The translations under genes and the position numbers were made by a program. This document shows positions 1 through 7,917 of a stretch of DNA of 18,114 nucleotides, one piece after another. The notes under the pieces were generated by a model, which did not search any database, had not been told where the DNA came from, and worked only from the letters and a program-made list of their open reading frames with translations. How positions within the stretch are numbered: the stretch's first letter is position 1; every line of letters begins with the position of its first letter. Origin of the DNA: CAYTSW01 sp964440605 (lineage in GTDB: Bacteria > Planctomycetota > Phycisphaerae > Phycisphaerales > UBA1924); contig CAYTSW010000049.1 of the NCBI GenBank assembly GCA_964440605.1, positions 1 to 18,114 on the forward strand. Direction: 5' to 3'.

Positions 1-3
1 AAG

Positions 4-77
<74 letters not shown>

Positions 78-119
78 AAGTTGCCTCCCGCCCGCCGGGG
101 GGTGGCAGGCAGGACGGAA

Positions 120-147
120 AAGATAGCCACACGCCGCCATCTGTCAA
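120..147 (-). promoter_or_regulatory. Probable sigma-70-type promoter of tRNA-Asp
   Basis: On the minus strand a perfect -35 box TTGACA (147-142) is followed after 16 bases by TATCTT (125-120), a 4/6 match to TATAAT. Transcription would start near 113 and leave a leader of roughly 35 bases before the tRNA 5' end at 77. The tRNA therefore need not depend on read-through from polA. This rests on motif recognition only. Confidence 0.6.
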
Positions 148-152
148 GCCGT

Positions 153-168
153 CCGGGAGGCTTCCCGG
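153..168 (-). terminator. Short hairpin between polA and tRNA-Asp
   Basis: A perfect inverted repeat CCGGGA/TCCCGG with a four-base loop lies about 110 bases after the polA stop and just before the tRNA promoter. No T-run follows on the minus strand, so it is at best a weak or factor-assisted terminator. Confidence 0.25.
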
Positions 169-241
169 GGCGAGTGACGACGATTCCACGGCCCAGACCG
201 TCCGTCCGGCCGAAAACCGAACACCGCGATGTGCCGCATAG

Positions 242-261
242 CCGACCCGACCCGACCCGGC
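242..261. repeat. CCGAC pentanucleotide run
   Basis: Three perfect CCGAC units and one CCGGC unit stand in tandem directly after the polA stop codon, in the non-coding interval before the tRNA. It is short and has no evident function. It may simply be slippage in GC-rich sequence. Confidence 0.5.
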
Positions 262-276
262 CCGCGGACGCCCGAG

Positions 277-3072
277 TCACTTCGCCTCGCCCCAGTCTGC
301 GCCCCACGACGCCTCCACCACCAGCGGCACCTTCAACTCCATCGCCGACGCCATCCGCTCACGCACCGTCGCGGCAACCGCCTCGGCTTGATGAGCGGGC
401 GATTCGAACACCAACTCGTCATGGATCTGGAGGAGCATCCGCGTGTCGGCGAGTTCGCCCGCATCGGTGGCATGCAGGCGGCGGTGCAGGTCGAGCATCG
501 CGAGTTTGATGAGGTCGGCCGCCGAGCCCTGGACCACGGAGTTGATCGCCATGCGCTCGGCGAGCGAGCGCCGGTTGGGCTGACGCGCGTCGATGTCGCG
601 GATGGGCCGCCGGCGCTTGAGCATCGTCTCCACATACCCGTGCGCGCGCGCCTGCGCAATGCACTCCTCGAGGAAGGTCGTGATGCCGGCAAAGCGTTGC
701 TTGTAACCCTCGATGATCGTCGCGGCTTCGCCCTGCTCGATGCCCAGTCGCCGCGCGAGCCCGAACGGCGTGATGCCGTACACGATCCCGAAGTTGACCA
801 TCTTGGCGCCGTCGCGCTGCTCGCGCGTGACGTCTTCCGGTGTCACGCCGTGGATCTGCGCCGCGACCGCGCGGTGGATGTCCTCGCCGCGGGTGAACGC
901 ATCGATGAGCGCCGGGTCGTCCGACAGGTGCGCAAGGATGCGCAGCTCGATCTGCGAGTAGTCCGCGGCGATCAGCACGAGACCCTCCGGCGCCTTGAAG
1001 GCCTTGCGGATCTGCCGTCCGACCTCCGAGCGTACTGGGATGTTCTGGAGATTGGGGTCGCTCGATGAGAGCCGCCCCGTTGCCGCGACGGTCTGATTGA
1101 ACGACGCGTGGATGCGCCCCGTCTCGGGGAGGATCTCCTCTTTGAGCGCCGAGAGGTACGTGCCGACCAGCTTGGTCAACTGGCGATACTCGACGATCAG
1201 CCCCGGCACAGGAGAGTCCACCCCCGGGTCGGACGCGAGCTTCTCGAGCACTTCGGCGTCCGTCGAGTACCCCGTCTTGGTCTTCTTCAGCGGCTTGATG
1301 CCCAATCCGGGATCCTGCGCGTCCAGCGCATTGAAGAGCACCGAAGCGAGCTGCTTGGGCGAGTCGGGGTTGAAGTCGCGCGGCGCGTGGGACGCGATCT
1401 CGTCTTTCAGCGCGTCGATCCGTTTGGTCAACAGCGCGGCCTGGCGGTCGAGTTCCTCCGGATCGACCACGATGCCGTTCCATTCCAGTTCCGCCAGCAC
1501 CTCGATCAGCGGCACCTCGACGTCCCGCGCAAGCGCTACCAGCCCCATCGCCTTCAGTTGCGGCTCGAGAGTCTGGAGCAGGCGTAGCGAGATGTCGGCG
1601 TCCTCCGCGGCGTACGGCGTCGCCTGCTCGAGCGGTACCGTGTCGAACGTTCTCTGCTTCTTGCCTGTCCCGATGAGGTCGGTAATCGGGATCGTCGTGT
1701 GCCCGAGCAGCGCGAGCGCGAGGTGGTCCATGCCGTGGCTCGAGCGCGAGGCGTCGACGAGGTAGCTCGAGACCATTGAGTCGCCCACGATGCCGCGCAG
1801 TTCGACGCCCGCGCGCCGCAGCACGAGCAGGTCGTACTTGAGATTGTGCCCGACCTTCGGCCTGCGCGGATCCTCCAACAATGGGCGCAGCGCGTCGAGC
1901 ACCTCGCGCTCGTCCAGCGCGGTGTCCGTCTCCGGGCACTTCACCGGCACGTACGCCCCGGAACCCGACGCAACGCTGAATGAAAGACCGCACAAACCGG
2001 CTTGCATCGCCCGCTTGGAAGTCGTCTCCGTGTCCAGCGCGATGACGTCGGCGCCCTCGAGCTGCTTCACCAGTTCGGCAAGCTCCGCGCTCGTGCGCAC
2101 GCAGGTGTAGTCGCCGCGCTCGAGCGGCTCGCGGTCCTCGTCCAGCGCATCGAACAGGCCGCCTCCCGAAGTCGCCGCGGCCTTCCTCTGACCCGGCGCA
2201 CCTTCGAGCAGCTCCTTGAGTTCGTCGCGGAAGCGATTGAAGCCCAGTTCACGCAGCATCGGCTCCAGGGCCGCGAGCTCCAGATTGGTGACCGTGCATC
2301 GAGTGAGGTCGAACTCCAACTCGATATCGCGCACGAGCGTGACGAGCTTCTGCGAGAGCGGCAGCGTCTCGGCGGCGGCGCGGATGTTCTCGCCGCGCTT
2401 GCCCTTGATCGAATCCGACGCTTCGAGCAGCGCATCGAGCGAGCCATGCTCGGCGATCAGCTTCGCCGCCGTCTTGGGCCCGATGCCCGGCACGCCCGGC
2501 ACGTTGTCCACCGTGTCGCCCATCAGGGCGAGCATGTCGACCACCTGTCCCGGCGTCACGCCCTTCTCCTCGAGCAGCCGCTCCTCCGTCCACACGTCGC
2601 CCGTGTGCACGTCCGCCATCTCGACACGCCCCGCCGCCAGCAGCTGCTGCAGGTCCTTGTCCTTCGAGACGATCCGCACCAGCAGGTCGTCCTCGGTCGA
2701 CAGCCGATCCGCGAGCGTCGCGATCACGTCGTCCGCCTCGTAGCCCTCCGCGCCGATCACCGGCACGCCGATGCCTTCGAGAATCGTCAGGCAACGCCCG
2801 ACCTGTTCCTCGAGCCCTTCGGGCGGCTCGTCGCGCGTCGCCTTGTACTCGGGAAAGATCTCGCTTCGGAACGTCCCGCGGTCGCCCGAGACGTCCAGCG
2901 CCACCGCCAGATAGTCCGGCTTCTCCTCGCGCAGCACCTTGAGCAGCATGCCGACGAAGCCAAACGTCGCGTTCGTGGGCTCCTTGGTCACGGGCGAGGT
3001 CATGGGCGTGCGGATCGCGTGGTACGCCCGGAAGAACTGCGCATAGCCATCGATAAGGTAGAGCGTCTTCAC
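277..3072 (-). CDS. polA: DNA polymerase I with intact proofreading domain
   Basis: This 931-residue protein is close to the usual length of bacterial Pol I and carries all three domains. Residues 1-290 are the 5'-3' nuclease, which removes RNA primers and flaps (acidic cluster near EADD 112-115, GDTVDNVPGVPGIGPKTA from 185). Residues 320-510 are the 3'-5' exonuclease, with Exo I D347/E349, Exo II D414 and Exo III Y487/D491 all present, so proofreading should be active, unlike in Taq-type enzymes. The polymerase domain has motif A DYSQIELR (D704), motif B R753/K757/F761/Y765 and motif C HDE (884-886). The start is GTG at 3072-3070, overlapping the TGA of the preceding gene. A GAGGAGA ribosome binding site (3089-3083) lies ten bases upstream inside that gene, which suggests translational coupling. 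Role: Okazaki fragment maturation and repair synthesis in the cytoplasm. Confidence 0.98.
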   Translation of the reverse strand: MKTLYLIDGYAQFFRAYHAIRTPMTSPVTKEPTNATFGFVGMLLKVLREEKPDYLAVALDVSGDRGTFRSEIFPEYKATRDEPPEGLEEQVGRCLTILEGIGVPVIGAEGYEADDVIATLADRLSTEDDLLVRIVSKDKDLQQLLAAGRVEMADVHTGDVWTEERLLEEKGVTPGQVVDMLALMGDTVDNVPGVPGIGPKTAAKLIAEHGSLDALLEASDSIKGKRGENIRAAAETLPLSQKLVTLVRDIELEFDLTRCTVTNLELAALEPMLRELGFNRFRDELKELLEGAPGQRKAAATSGGGLFDALDEDREPLERGDYTCVRTSAELAELVKQLEGADVIALDTETTSKRAMQAGLCGLSFSVASGSGAYVPVKCPETDTALDEREVLDALRPLLEDPRRPKVGHNLKYDLLVLRRAGVELRGIVGDSMVSSYLVDASRSSHGMDHLALALLGHTTIPITDLIGTGKKQRTFDTVPLEQATPYAAEDADISLRLLQTLEPQLKAMGLVALARDVEVPLIEVLAELEWNGIVVDPEELDRQAALLTKRIDALKDEIASHAPRDFNPDSPKQLASVLFNALDAQDPGLGIKPLKKTKTGYSTDAEVLEKLASDPGVDSPVPGLIVEYRQLTKLVGTYLSALKEEILPETGRIHASFNQTVAATGRLSSSDPNLQNIPVRSEVGRQIRKAFKAPEGLVLIAADYSQIELRILAHLSDDPALIDAFTRGEDIHRAVAAQIHGVTPEDVTREQRDGAKMVNFGIVYGITPFGLARRLGIEQGEAATIIEGYKQRFAGITTFLEECIAQARAHGYVETMLKRRRPIRDIDARQPNRRSLAERMAINSVVQGSAADLIKLAMLDLHRRLHATDAGELADTRMLLQIHDELVFESPAHQAEAVAATVRERMASAMELKVPLVVEASWGADWGEAK

Positions 3073-4289
3073 GCGCCGGTCGTCTCCTCGCTGTCGTCGT
3101 ACACGCGCCGCATCGCGTCTGTGTACGCCTCGCTGGGCTTAATGCCGCGACGGCTCATCGCCGCACGCATCACCGCCTCGAACTTGTTCCACCGATACCG
3201 GCTCACCCCCGCATCCGTCACCCAGGCGAACGCCTCGGTCGGGCTCGGCGGCGGCGTCGACCCCGCGATCATCGAGCCCGTCCCGATCACCGTCCCCGTC
3301 ATGATCCGCGTCCCGATAGCCGTCTTCACATGGTCGCCCAGCACGCAGCCGAAAAACGTCAACCCCGTGCGTACGCGGTCGGTCGTCGCCGACAGTCGTG
3401 TCGTTACTTCGCCGTAGGTGTTGAGCAGATTGGAGTTGATCGTCCCCGCGCCGAGATTGACCCATTCGCCGACGACGCTGTCGCCCAGGAAGCCGTCGTG
3501 CGCCTTGTTAGCGTAACCCTGAAAGACGCACCCGCTGACCTCGCCGTTGACCTTGCAGACCGGCCCGATCGCCGTCTTCCCGCGGATCACTGCGCTGTCG
3601 AGCACAGTCGAACCGCGCCCGACGTACAGCGGCCCGATGAGTGTCGCCCGGGGCCTGACGACGACGCCCGACTCCAGCACGATCGGCCCCGCGCTCGTGT
3701 CGAACACCGTCTGCGGGCCGACCTCCACGCCCTCGCCCAGAACGACGCGGTGCTCGCCCGTCGTCGAGCAGTGGGGGGGCAACGGCGCGCTCGGACGCTC
3801 CGACAATCGCTCCAGATCGTGCGCGAGCGCTGCGTTGCGATGCCGGATGACATCCCAGGGCATCGCGACCACCGCTTCATCATCCGCCGAGCGCACGTCG
3901 AACCGGTCCGGCGCCACACCTTCCCGCGCGGTCCGCGCTGCGTCTTCGCCCGACGCCATCGCGACGAGCACGCGCCCTTCGCGATCGACCATCCCTTCGC
4001 CGACTCGCAGGTCGTCCCACCCCGCGGGCGGCACGGCGCACGAACCGCTCACGACCAGCACGCGGTCGTACGACGCCGGCTCGTTCACCGCGGCATCGCG
4101 ATGTCGCTCGCGGGTCAGAGCCGCCAGCCGATCCTCGACCGTCAGCGTCAGAGGCGTCTCGACGCCCACCTCGTGCCACCAACGTTCGAGCGTCGTCCAT
4201 GCGCCCGTGCGGACGTCGCACCCGGCGCGCAGCGCTCGCGTCGGATCAGCACCGCTCACCTGCGCATCGAACATCACCAGCCCGTCCAT
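3069..4289 (-). CDS. GlmU-like sugar nucleotidyltransferase / left-handed beta-helix acyltransferase
   Basis: 406 residues. The C-terminal half (about 178-345) is rich in hexapeptide repeats of a left-handed beta-helix. It contains NKAHDGFLGD (261-270) followed by VNLGAGTINSN (277-287), matching the acetyltransferase region of GlmU, with H264 at the place of the catalytic His. The N-terminal half begins LVMFD and lacks the usual glycine-rich pyrophosphorylase signature, as in the alternative bacterial GlmU-like family (TIGR03991 type). A role in making UDP-GlcNAc or a related nucleotide sugar for the envelope is therefore inferred, and the exact substrate is not visible. I start at ATG 4289-4287, because homologues begin with this strand and TACACT lies exactly six bases upstream. 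An ATG 11 codons earlier (4322) is possible but adds a poorly conserved-looking tail. The stop overlaps the polA start. Confidence 0.82.
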   Translation of the reverse strand: MDGLVMFDAQVSGADPTRALRAGCDVRTGAWTTLERWWHEVGVETPLTLTVEDRLAALTRERHRDAAVNEPASYDRVLVVSGSCAVPPAGWDDLRVGEGMVDREGRVLVAMASGEDAARTAREGVAPDRFDVRSADDEAVVAMPWDVIRHRNAALAHDLERLSERPSAPLPPHCSTTGEHRVVLGEGVEVGPQTVFDTSAGPIVLESGVVVRPRATLIGPLYVGRGSTVLDSAVIRGKTAIGPVCKVNGEVSGCVFQGYANKAHDGFLGDSVVGEWVNLGAGTINSNLLNTYGEVTTRLSATTDRVRTGLTFFGCVLGDHVKTAIGTRIMTGTVIGTGSMIAGSTPPPSPTEAFAWVTDAGVSRYRWNKFEAVMRAAMSRRGIKPSEAYTDAMRRVYDDSEETTGA

Positions 4290-4295
4290 CCGGGC

Positions 4296-4301
4296 AGTGT
4301 A
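4296..4301 (-). promoter_or_regulatory. Putative leaderless -10 element of the GlmU-like gene
   Basis: TACACT on the minus strand is separated by exactly six bases from the chosen ATG, and no Shine-Dalgarno sequence is seen. This spacing puts the transcription start at or next to the start codon. No -35 box is evident. Confidence 0.4.
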
Positions 4302-4344
4302 CGACCCCGGCCTTCCCCGCATGGTGCCCCGCCGCCCCCGGCGC

Positions 4345-4350
4345 TACCCT
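4345..4350 (+). promoter_or_regulatory. Putative leaderless -10 element of the HAD gene
   Basis: TACCCT stands exactly six bases before the ATG at 4357, mirroring the arrangement on the other strand of this 67-base divergent interval. No Shine-Dalgarno sequence and no clear -35 box are present. Confidence 0.35.
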
Positions 4351-4356
4351 CGCCCC

Positions 4357-5049
4357 ATGGACGCGGTCATCCTCGACTTCGACGGCACGATCGTCGACAC
4401 CGAACCCCTGCACGAGCGGGCCCTTCGCGCCGCGCTCGAGCCCTTCGGCGTGCCCGTGCGCAAGGACATGACCATCGGCCTGTCCGATGAGGACGCCATC
4501 CGCATCGCCTACGAGCAAGCCGGCCTCGCGTTGCCTGACTCGGATGTGATCCACGCCGTCTTCAAGGCGAAGGTCGAAGCGTTTATCGCCGACGTCAGCC
4601 CCGAGCACGTGAGCGTCTACCCCGGCGCCGTGGAGCTCGCTCGCGCGATGGGTGAAGGCGGAATCCCGATCGCACTCTGCACCGCCGCCATGCGCGACGA
4701 AGTAGACCCGGTGATCGACGCCATAAACCTGCGCCCGCACCTGCGGGCCGACGTCTGCGCCGACGACGTCGTGCGCAAGAAGCCGGCACCCGACGCCTAC
4801 CGCCTCGCCTGCGAACGGCTGGGCGTTGAGCCCACGCGAGCCCTGGCCATCGAAGATTCGCCCCGCGGCGTCGACTCGGCGGTCGACGCCGGCCTCGTCG
4901 TGATCGCGGTGGGCCAAACGACGCCGCGCAAGCGCCTTGGGCGCGCGCACGCCTTCGTCGAGCGCATCGACCAGCTCAGCATCGAGGCGCTCCGTGCGCG
5001 ATTCAATGATCAACGCTCGGAGTCGTCGCCCTCGGGGCCCAGCGGCTGA
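4357..5049 (+). CDS. HAD-superfamily hydrolase (beta-phosphoglucomutase / phosphatase-like)
   Basis: 230 residues with all four HAD motifs in order. Motif I is LDFDGTIVDTE (nucleophile D7, acid/base D9), motif II is the T109 in ALCTA, motif III is the KKP lysine (141-142), and motif IV is AIEDSPRGVDSA (E166/D167). The helical cap (about 17-85) between motifs I and II is the C1 type found in beta-phosphoglucomutase, phosphoglycolate phosphatase and small sugar-phosphate phosphatases. The natural substrate cannot be read from the sequence. It acts in the cytoplasm on a phosphorylated metabolite. It is divergent from the GlmU-like gene, with only 67 bases between the starts. Its last 40 bases overlap the 3' end of the convergent M14 peptidase gene. 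No Shine-Dalgarno is seen; see the leaderless -10 entry. Confidence 0.9.
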   Translation: MDAVILDFDGTIVDTEPLHERALRAALEPFGVPVRKDMTIGLSDEDAIRIAYEQAGLALPDSDVIHAVFKAKVEAFIADVSPEHVSVYPGAVELARAMGEGGIPIALCTAAMRDEVDPVIDAINLRPHLRADVCADDVVRKKPAPDAYRLACERLGVEPTRALAIEDSPRGVDSAVDAGLVVIAVGQTTPRKRLGRAHAFVERIDQLSIEALRARFNDQRSESSPSGPSG

Positions 5050-7760
5050 AGCGCCGGCGCGAGGCTCGGGCCCTTCGTGATCGCGTTCATCAGCAGGCGC
5101 ATCGCCGCGTGGTTGAAGCCACGCAGCGTGATGTCGTCCCCGAAGCAGATCAGGTTGCCGCGCCCGACGATGTGGTGGGTCACGAACGGTGTGCCGGCGA
5201 TCGTCTCGGCGTTGTCCTCGGAGGCCGCGCCGCCGATCAGCGGCGTGCCGTACCGCCGCCCGTCGCGCTCTTCGTGAATCTCGAACGGCGCGAACCGCGC
5301 AACGACGTACCCGCTGTCCGCCACGTCGAGCGTGCGATTGTTGCGCTTGATCACGCCGATCCACTCCGGAGCCCCAAAGGCGATGGGGTGGGTCGTGTCC
5401 ACGTCGGCGCGGAACATCGCGCCGGGGACGCGGTCCTCCACGCCTTTGGCCTTTCGCTCGGCGTAGCTCATCTCAGAGAGCACGACCTCTTCCTCCGCTT
5501 CGTCCTCGCCTTCGCCGGGTGAGCCATAGGCGTCGGACGCCCCGGCGTCGGTGCGTTCATCGTCGTTGCTCTCCACGCCGCCGATCTCGCGTGTCGCCCA
5601 GCGGGCGCTGCTCCCGAGCGCGACGAGCGTCCCGCCGTCGCGGATCCATTGCTTGATGCGGTCCTCGTCCATCGCGCCGCTCAGCCCGCCCCATGCCTCG
5701 GGCAGCACCAGCACATTGAAGTCGTCAAGGTTTACTCGGCTCAGCCGGTCGGCCAGCACCACCGTGTGCGCGACCGGCATCTCCACGTCCATCAGGTGCC
5801 AGAGCTGCCCGAAGCTGTACGAACTCGTCGGCGAGCCGCGCAGCACCGCGATCTTCGGATTCACCATCCAGCGATTGGCGTTCGCGCCCATGACCGGGCC
5901 CTCATCGGTCAGACCGCTCGGCAGCGCCACCGTCTCCAGCCCGGCTCGCGACAGGCGCGTCGCCAGCTCGTCCATTACCTCCGGCTCGTTGCGCAGGCGG
6001 TGCACGATGAGGCTGCCGGCGGGCAGGTCGACATCGCCGTAGCTCGAGTCCTCGCCGGTCAGACGCGCGAAGACGTCCAACTCCGTGCAGAGCCCGAGCG
6101 CGACGGGGAAATCGTGCTGGTCCGACCGCACGGCCAGGCCCACGCCGCTGACCCGCGTCCGCGGCGTGCGCTCGTTCATCCCCGCGCCCGAGTACCGGTC
6201 CATCGACAGCCCGTCGAGCGATGGCGCCCGCCATGTCTCGAGCCCGAACATCACGGGAAGCGACCAGGCGGTGATGTCGTACGTGTCCGGGTCTTCGATC
6301 GCCGGCGACCGCTCGAAGAGCGTGCGCACGAGTGCGCCCATCGGCTGGGCGGTCGGGATGACCCACGAGCCCGCGTCGATGCGCACATCCTCGTGCATCG
6401 CGCCGGCCTCGTAGCACAACGCCTCGCGGAGCGTCGCGCCGCGACGCGTCGCGTACACCTCGATGCCGTGCAGGTCGCACAGCTCCCACAGACGCTTGAG
6501 CAGCAGCGGGTCGTTGTCCGCCTCGACGACGTAGCCCGCCATCGCGTCTGCGCTCGGCTCCATCGCGTCGGCGAAGAACGCGTGGAAGCGCTCGAGCTGT
6601 CCCTCGCGCTTCTGCCGCGTCGTCTCCAGGTAGCTCCGCGCGACGACCATCTGGTTGCGCACGCGCTCGGCGAGCGTCAGCGTGTAGTCGTCCGTCACTT
6701 CCACCGCCAGGCCACCGAAGCTGTGCCCGCCCTGCTCGTTGAGGATGCCCACCGCGCCGTGGTAGCAGGGCAGCACCTTGCCGTAACCCGGATACAGGTA
6801 GTCGAAACGCTCGCGCGTCGCGTACACCAGCCCCTTGGCGTCGAAGGCGCCCGCGACGTCCGACGTATACACGTCCAGCCACTCGCGCGTGGCACGCGGG
6901 ATGTTCATGCTGTACGGCGTGTCGCCCTCGCCGAAGAAGTGCGGCGAGCGGAAGCCCTGCTCGTGCCAGTCGATGTGCAGTTGCGGCAGGAACTGGCGAT
7001 ACCAGCGCACTCGGCTGTTGCTCTCGGGGTGCACGCCCCACACCCAGTCACGGTTCAGGTCGAACAGATAGTGGTTCGTGCGCCCGCCGGGCCACGGCTC
7101 GAATCGCTCCGCCGCGTCCCGACGCGCGTTGGGCTCCTGGCCCGAAACGCCCTCGAACCACGAGATGTAACGCTCACGCCCGTCCGGGTTCAGATTCGGA
7201 TCGATCACGATCACCAGATCCTCCAGCCATCCCTCGATCGGCCCGCCCTGACCCGCGGCCAGCGCGTACGCCATCGCGAGCCCCACCTCGCTGCACGAGC
7301 CCTCGTTGCCGTGCACGCCGAAGCTGAACCAGACGATCGCCGGCTGATTCTCCGAGGCGATGCGGCCCGCTTCTGCGCGCGTCGTCCGGCGCGGGTCGGC
7401 CAGCAGTCGGTTCGCCTCGAGAATCTCGTCCAACCGCTCGAGGTTCTCCGGCGACGAAATCGTCAGCGTCAGCAGATCGCGCCCGAGGTGGCTTTCGCCG
7501 TAGTAGTCCAGCCGTACACGATCAGAAGCGTCCGCGAGCTGCTCGCTGTAATCGATGATGGCGTGCGAACGCGTGAACGCATGGCCGATCGAATGACCGA
7601 GCGCGTGTTCCGGCGTCGGGATCTCGTCGTCGAAGCGGACATCCTCGAAGACGTCGAGCGGGTCGATGTCGCGCTCAGGGGCGATGGGTTGGGCGGTCGA
7701 GGCGGGCACGGTCAGCCCATAGGCGACAACCATCACAAGCAGGCTCAGCACGGTGCGCAT
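5010..7760 (-). CDS. Exported M14-family zinc carboxypeptidase with C-terminal GATase-like domain
   Basis: 916 residues, starting with a signal peptide (hydrophobic 4-18, likely cleavage after the Ala of STAQ near 23), so it acts outside the cytoplasm. The M14 domain spans about 70-380. It has the zinc ligands H150/E153 in VHGNEG, NPDGRERY at 191-198, the substrate-binding LNRDW at 234-238, a third ligand probably H266 in DWHEQG, and a catalytic Glu probably E354 in LAVEVTDD. The remaining 500 residues are atypical for a simple carboxypeptidase. Residues about 634-720 (FNVLVLPEAWGG, WIRDGGTLVALG) look like a class I glutamine amidotransferase-type fold without a recognisable catalytic triad. 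An acidic, probably disordered stretch follows (731-760). ATG 7760 has a strong GGAGGT site (7773-7768) seven bases upstream. It probably degrades peptides or cell-wall peptides; the substrate is unknown. Confidence 0.9.
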   Translation of the reverse strand: MRTVLSLLVMVVAYGLTVPASTAQPIAPERDIDPLDVFEDVRFDDEIPTPEHALGHSIGHAFTRSHAIIDYSEQLADASDRVRLDYYGESHLGRDLLTLTISSPENLERLDEILEANRLLADPRRTTRAEAGRIASENQPAIVWFSFGVHGNEGSCSEVGLAMAYALAAGQGGPIEGWLEDLVIVIDPNLNPDGRERYISWFEGVSGQEPNARRDAAERFEPWPGGRTNHYLFDLNRDWVWGVHPESNSRVRWYRQFLPQLHIDWHEQGFRSPHFFGEGDTPYSMNIPRATREWLDVYTSDVAGAFDAKGLVYATRERFDYLYPGYGKVLPCYHGAVGILNEQGGHSFGGLAVEVTDDYTLTLAERVRNQMVVARSYLETTRQKREGQLERFHAFFADAMEPSADAMAGYVVEADNDPLLLKRLWELCDLHGIEVYATRRGATLREALCYEAGAMHEDVRIDAGSWVIPTAQPMGALVRTLFERSPAIEDPDTYDITAWSLPVMFGLETWRAPSLDGLSMDRYSGAGMNERTPRTRVSGVGLAVRSDQHDFPVALGLCTELDVFARLTGEDSSYGDVDLPAGSLIVHRLRNEPEVMDELATRLSRAGLETVALPSGLTDEGPVMGANANRWMVNPKIAVLRGSPTSSYSFGQLWHLMDVEMPVAHTVVLADRLSRVNLDDFNVLVLPEAWGGLSGAMDEDRIKQWIRDGGTLVALGSSARWATREIGGVESNDDERTDAGASDAYGSPGEGEDEAEEEVVLSEMSYAERKAKGVEDRVPGAMFRADVDTTHPIAFGAPEWIGVIKRNNRTLDVADSGYVVARFAPFEIHEERDGRRYGTPLIGGAASEDNAETIAGTPFVTHHIVGRGNLICFGDDITLRGFNHAAMRLLMNAITKGPSLAPALQPLGPEGDDSER

Positions 7761-7767
7761 GGTTCGG

Positions 7768-7773
7768 ACCTCC
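7768..7773 (-). promoter_or_regulatory. Strong Shine-Dalgarno of the M14 peptidase gene
   Basis: GGAGGT on the minus strand, seven bases before the ATG, fixes the start of the exported peptidase. Confidence 0.75.
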
Positions 7774-7854
7774 GGAGTGGGCGGGGGGAGAGGGGGGAGG
7801 GGCGTGGAGGTGACTGTACCGGGGCGTTCCGGTTGCGCCCCACCACAAATGTCA

Positions 7855-7881
7855 ACACGCCCGGCGCGGGGCCGGGCGTGT
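7855..7881 (-). terminator. Strong hairpin downstream of the thioredoxin-like gene
   Basis: A perfect 11-bp inverted repeat (ACACGCCCGGC pairing with GCCGGGCGTGT) encloses a five-base loop. It begins 36 bases after the stop of the thioredoxin-like gene and lies upstream of the M14 peptidase start. The following minus-strand sequence has only short T-runs (ATTTG), so it is a GC-strong terminator with a weak U-tract. It could also act as an mRNA 3'-end stabiliser. Confidence 0.6.
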
Positions 7882-7917
7882 CAGGGGAGTCAGGTATAAA
7901 CAGGTGTCGGGGAGCGA

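Noticed and set aside
1550..2080. Possible loss of proofreading in polA, as in Taq-type enzymes
   Set aside because: All exonuclease residues (D347, E349, D414, Y487, D491) are present, so the domain looks active.
4290..4322. ATG at 4322 as start of the GlmU-like protein
   Set aside because: The extra 11 residues do not fit the family's N-terminal strand, and the six-base spacing of TACACT favours 4289, though this is not fully settled.
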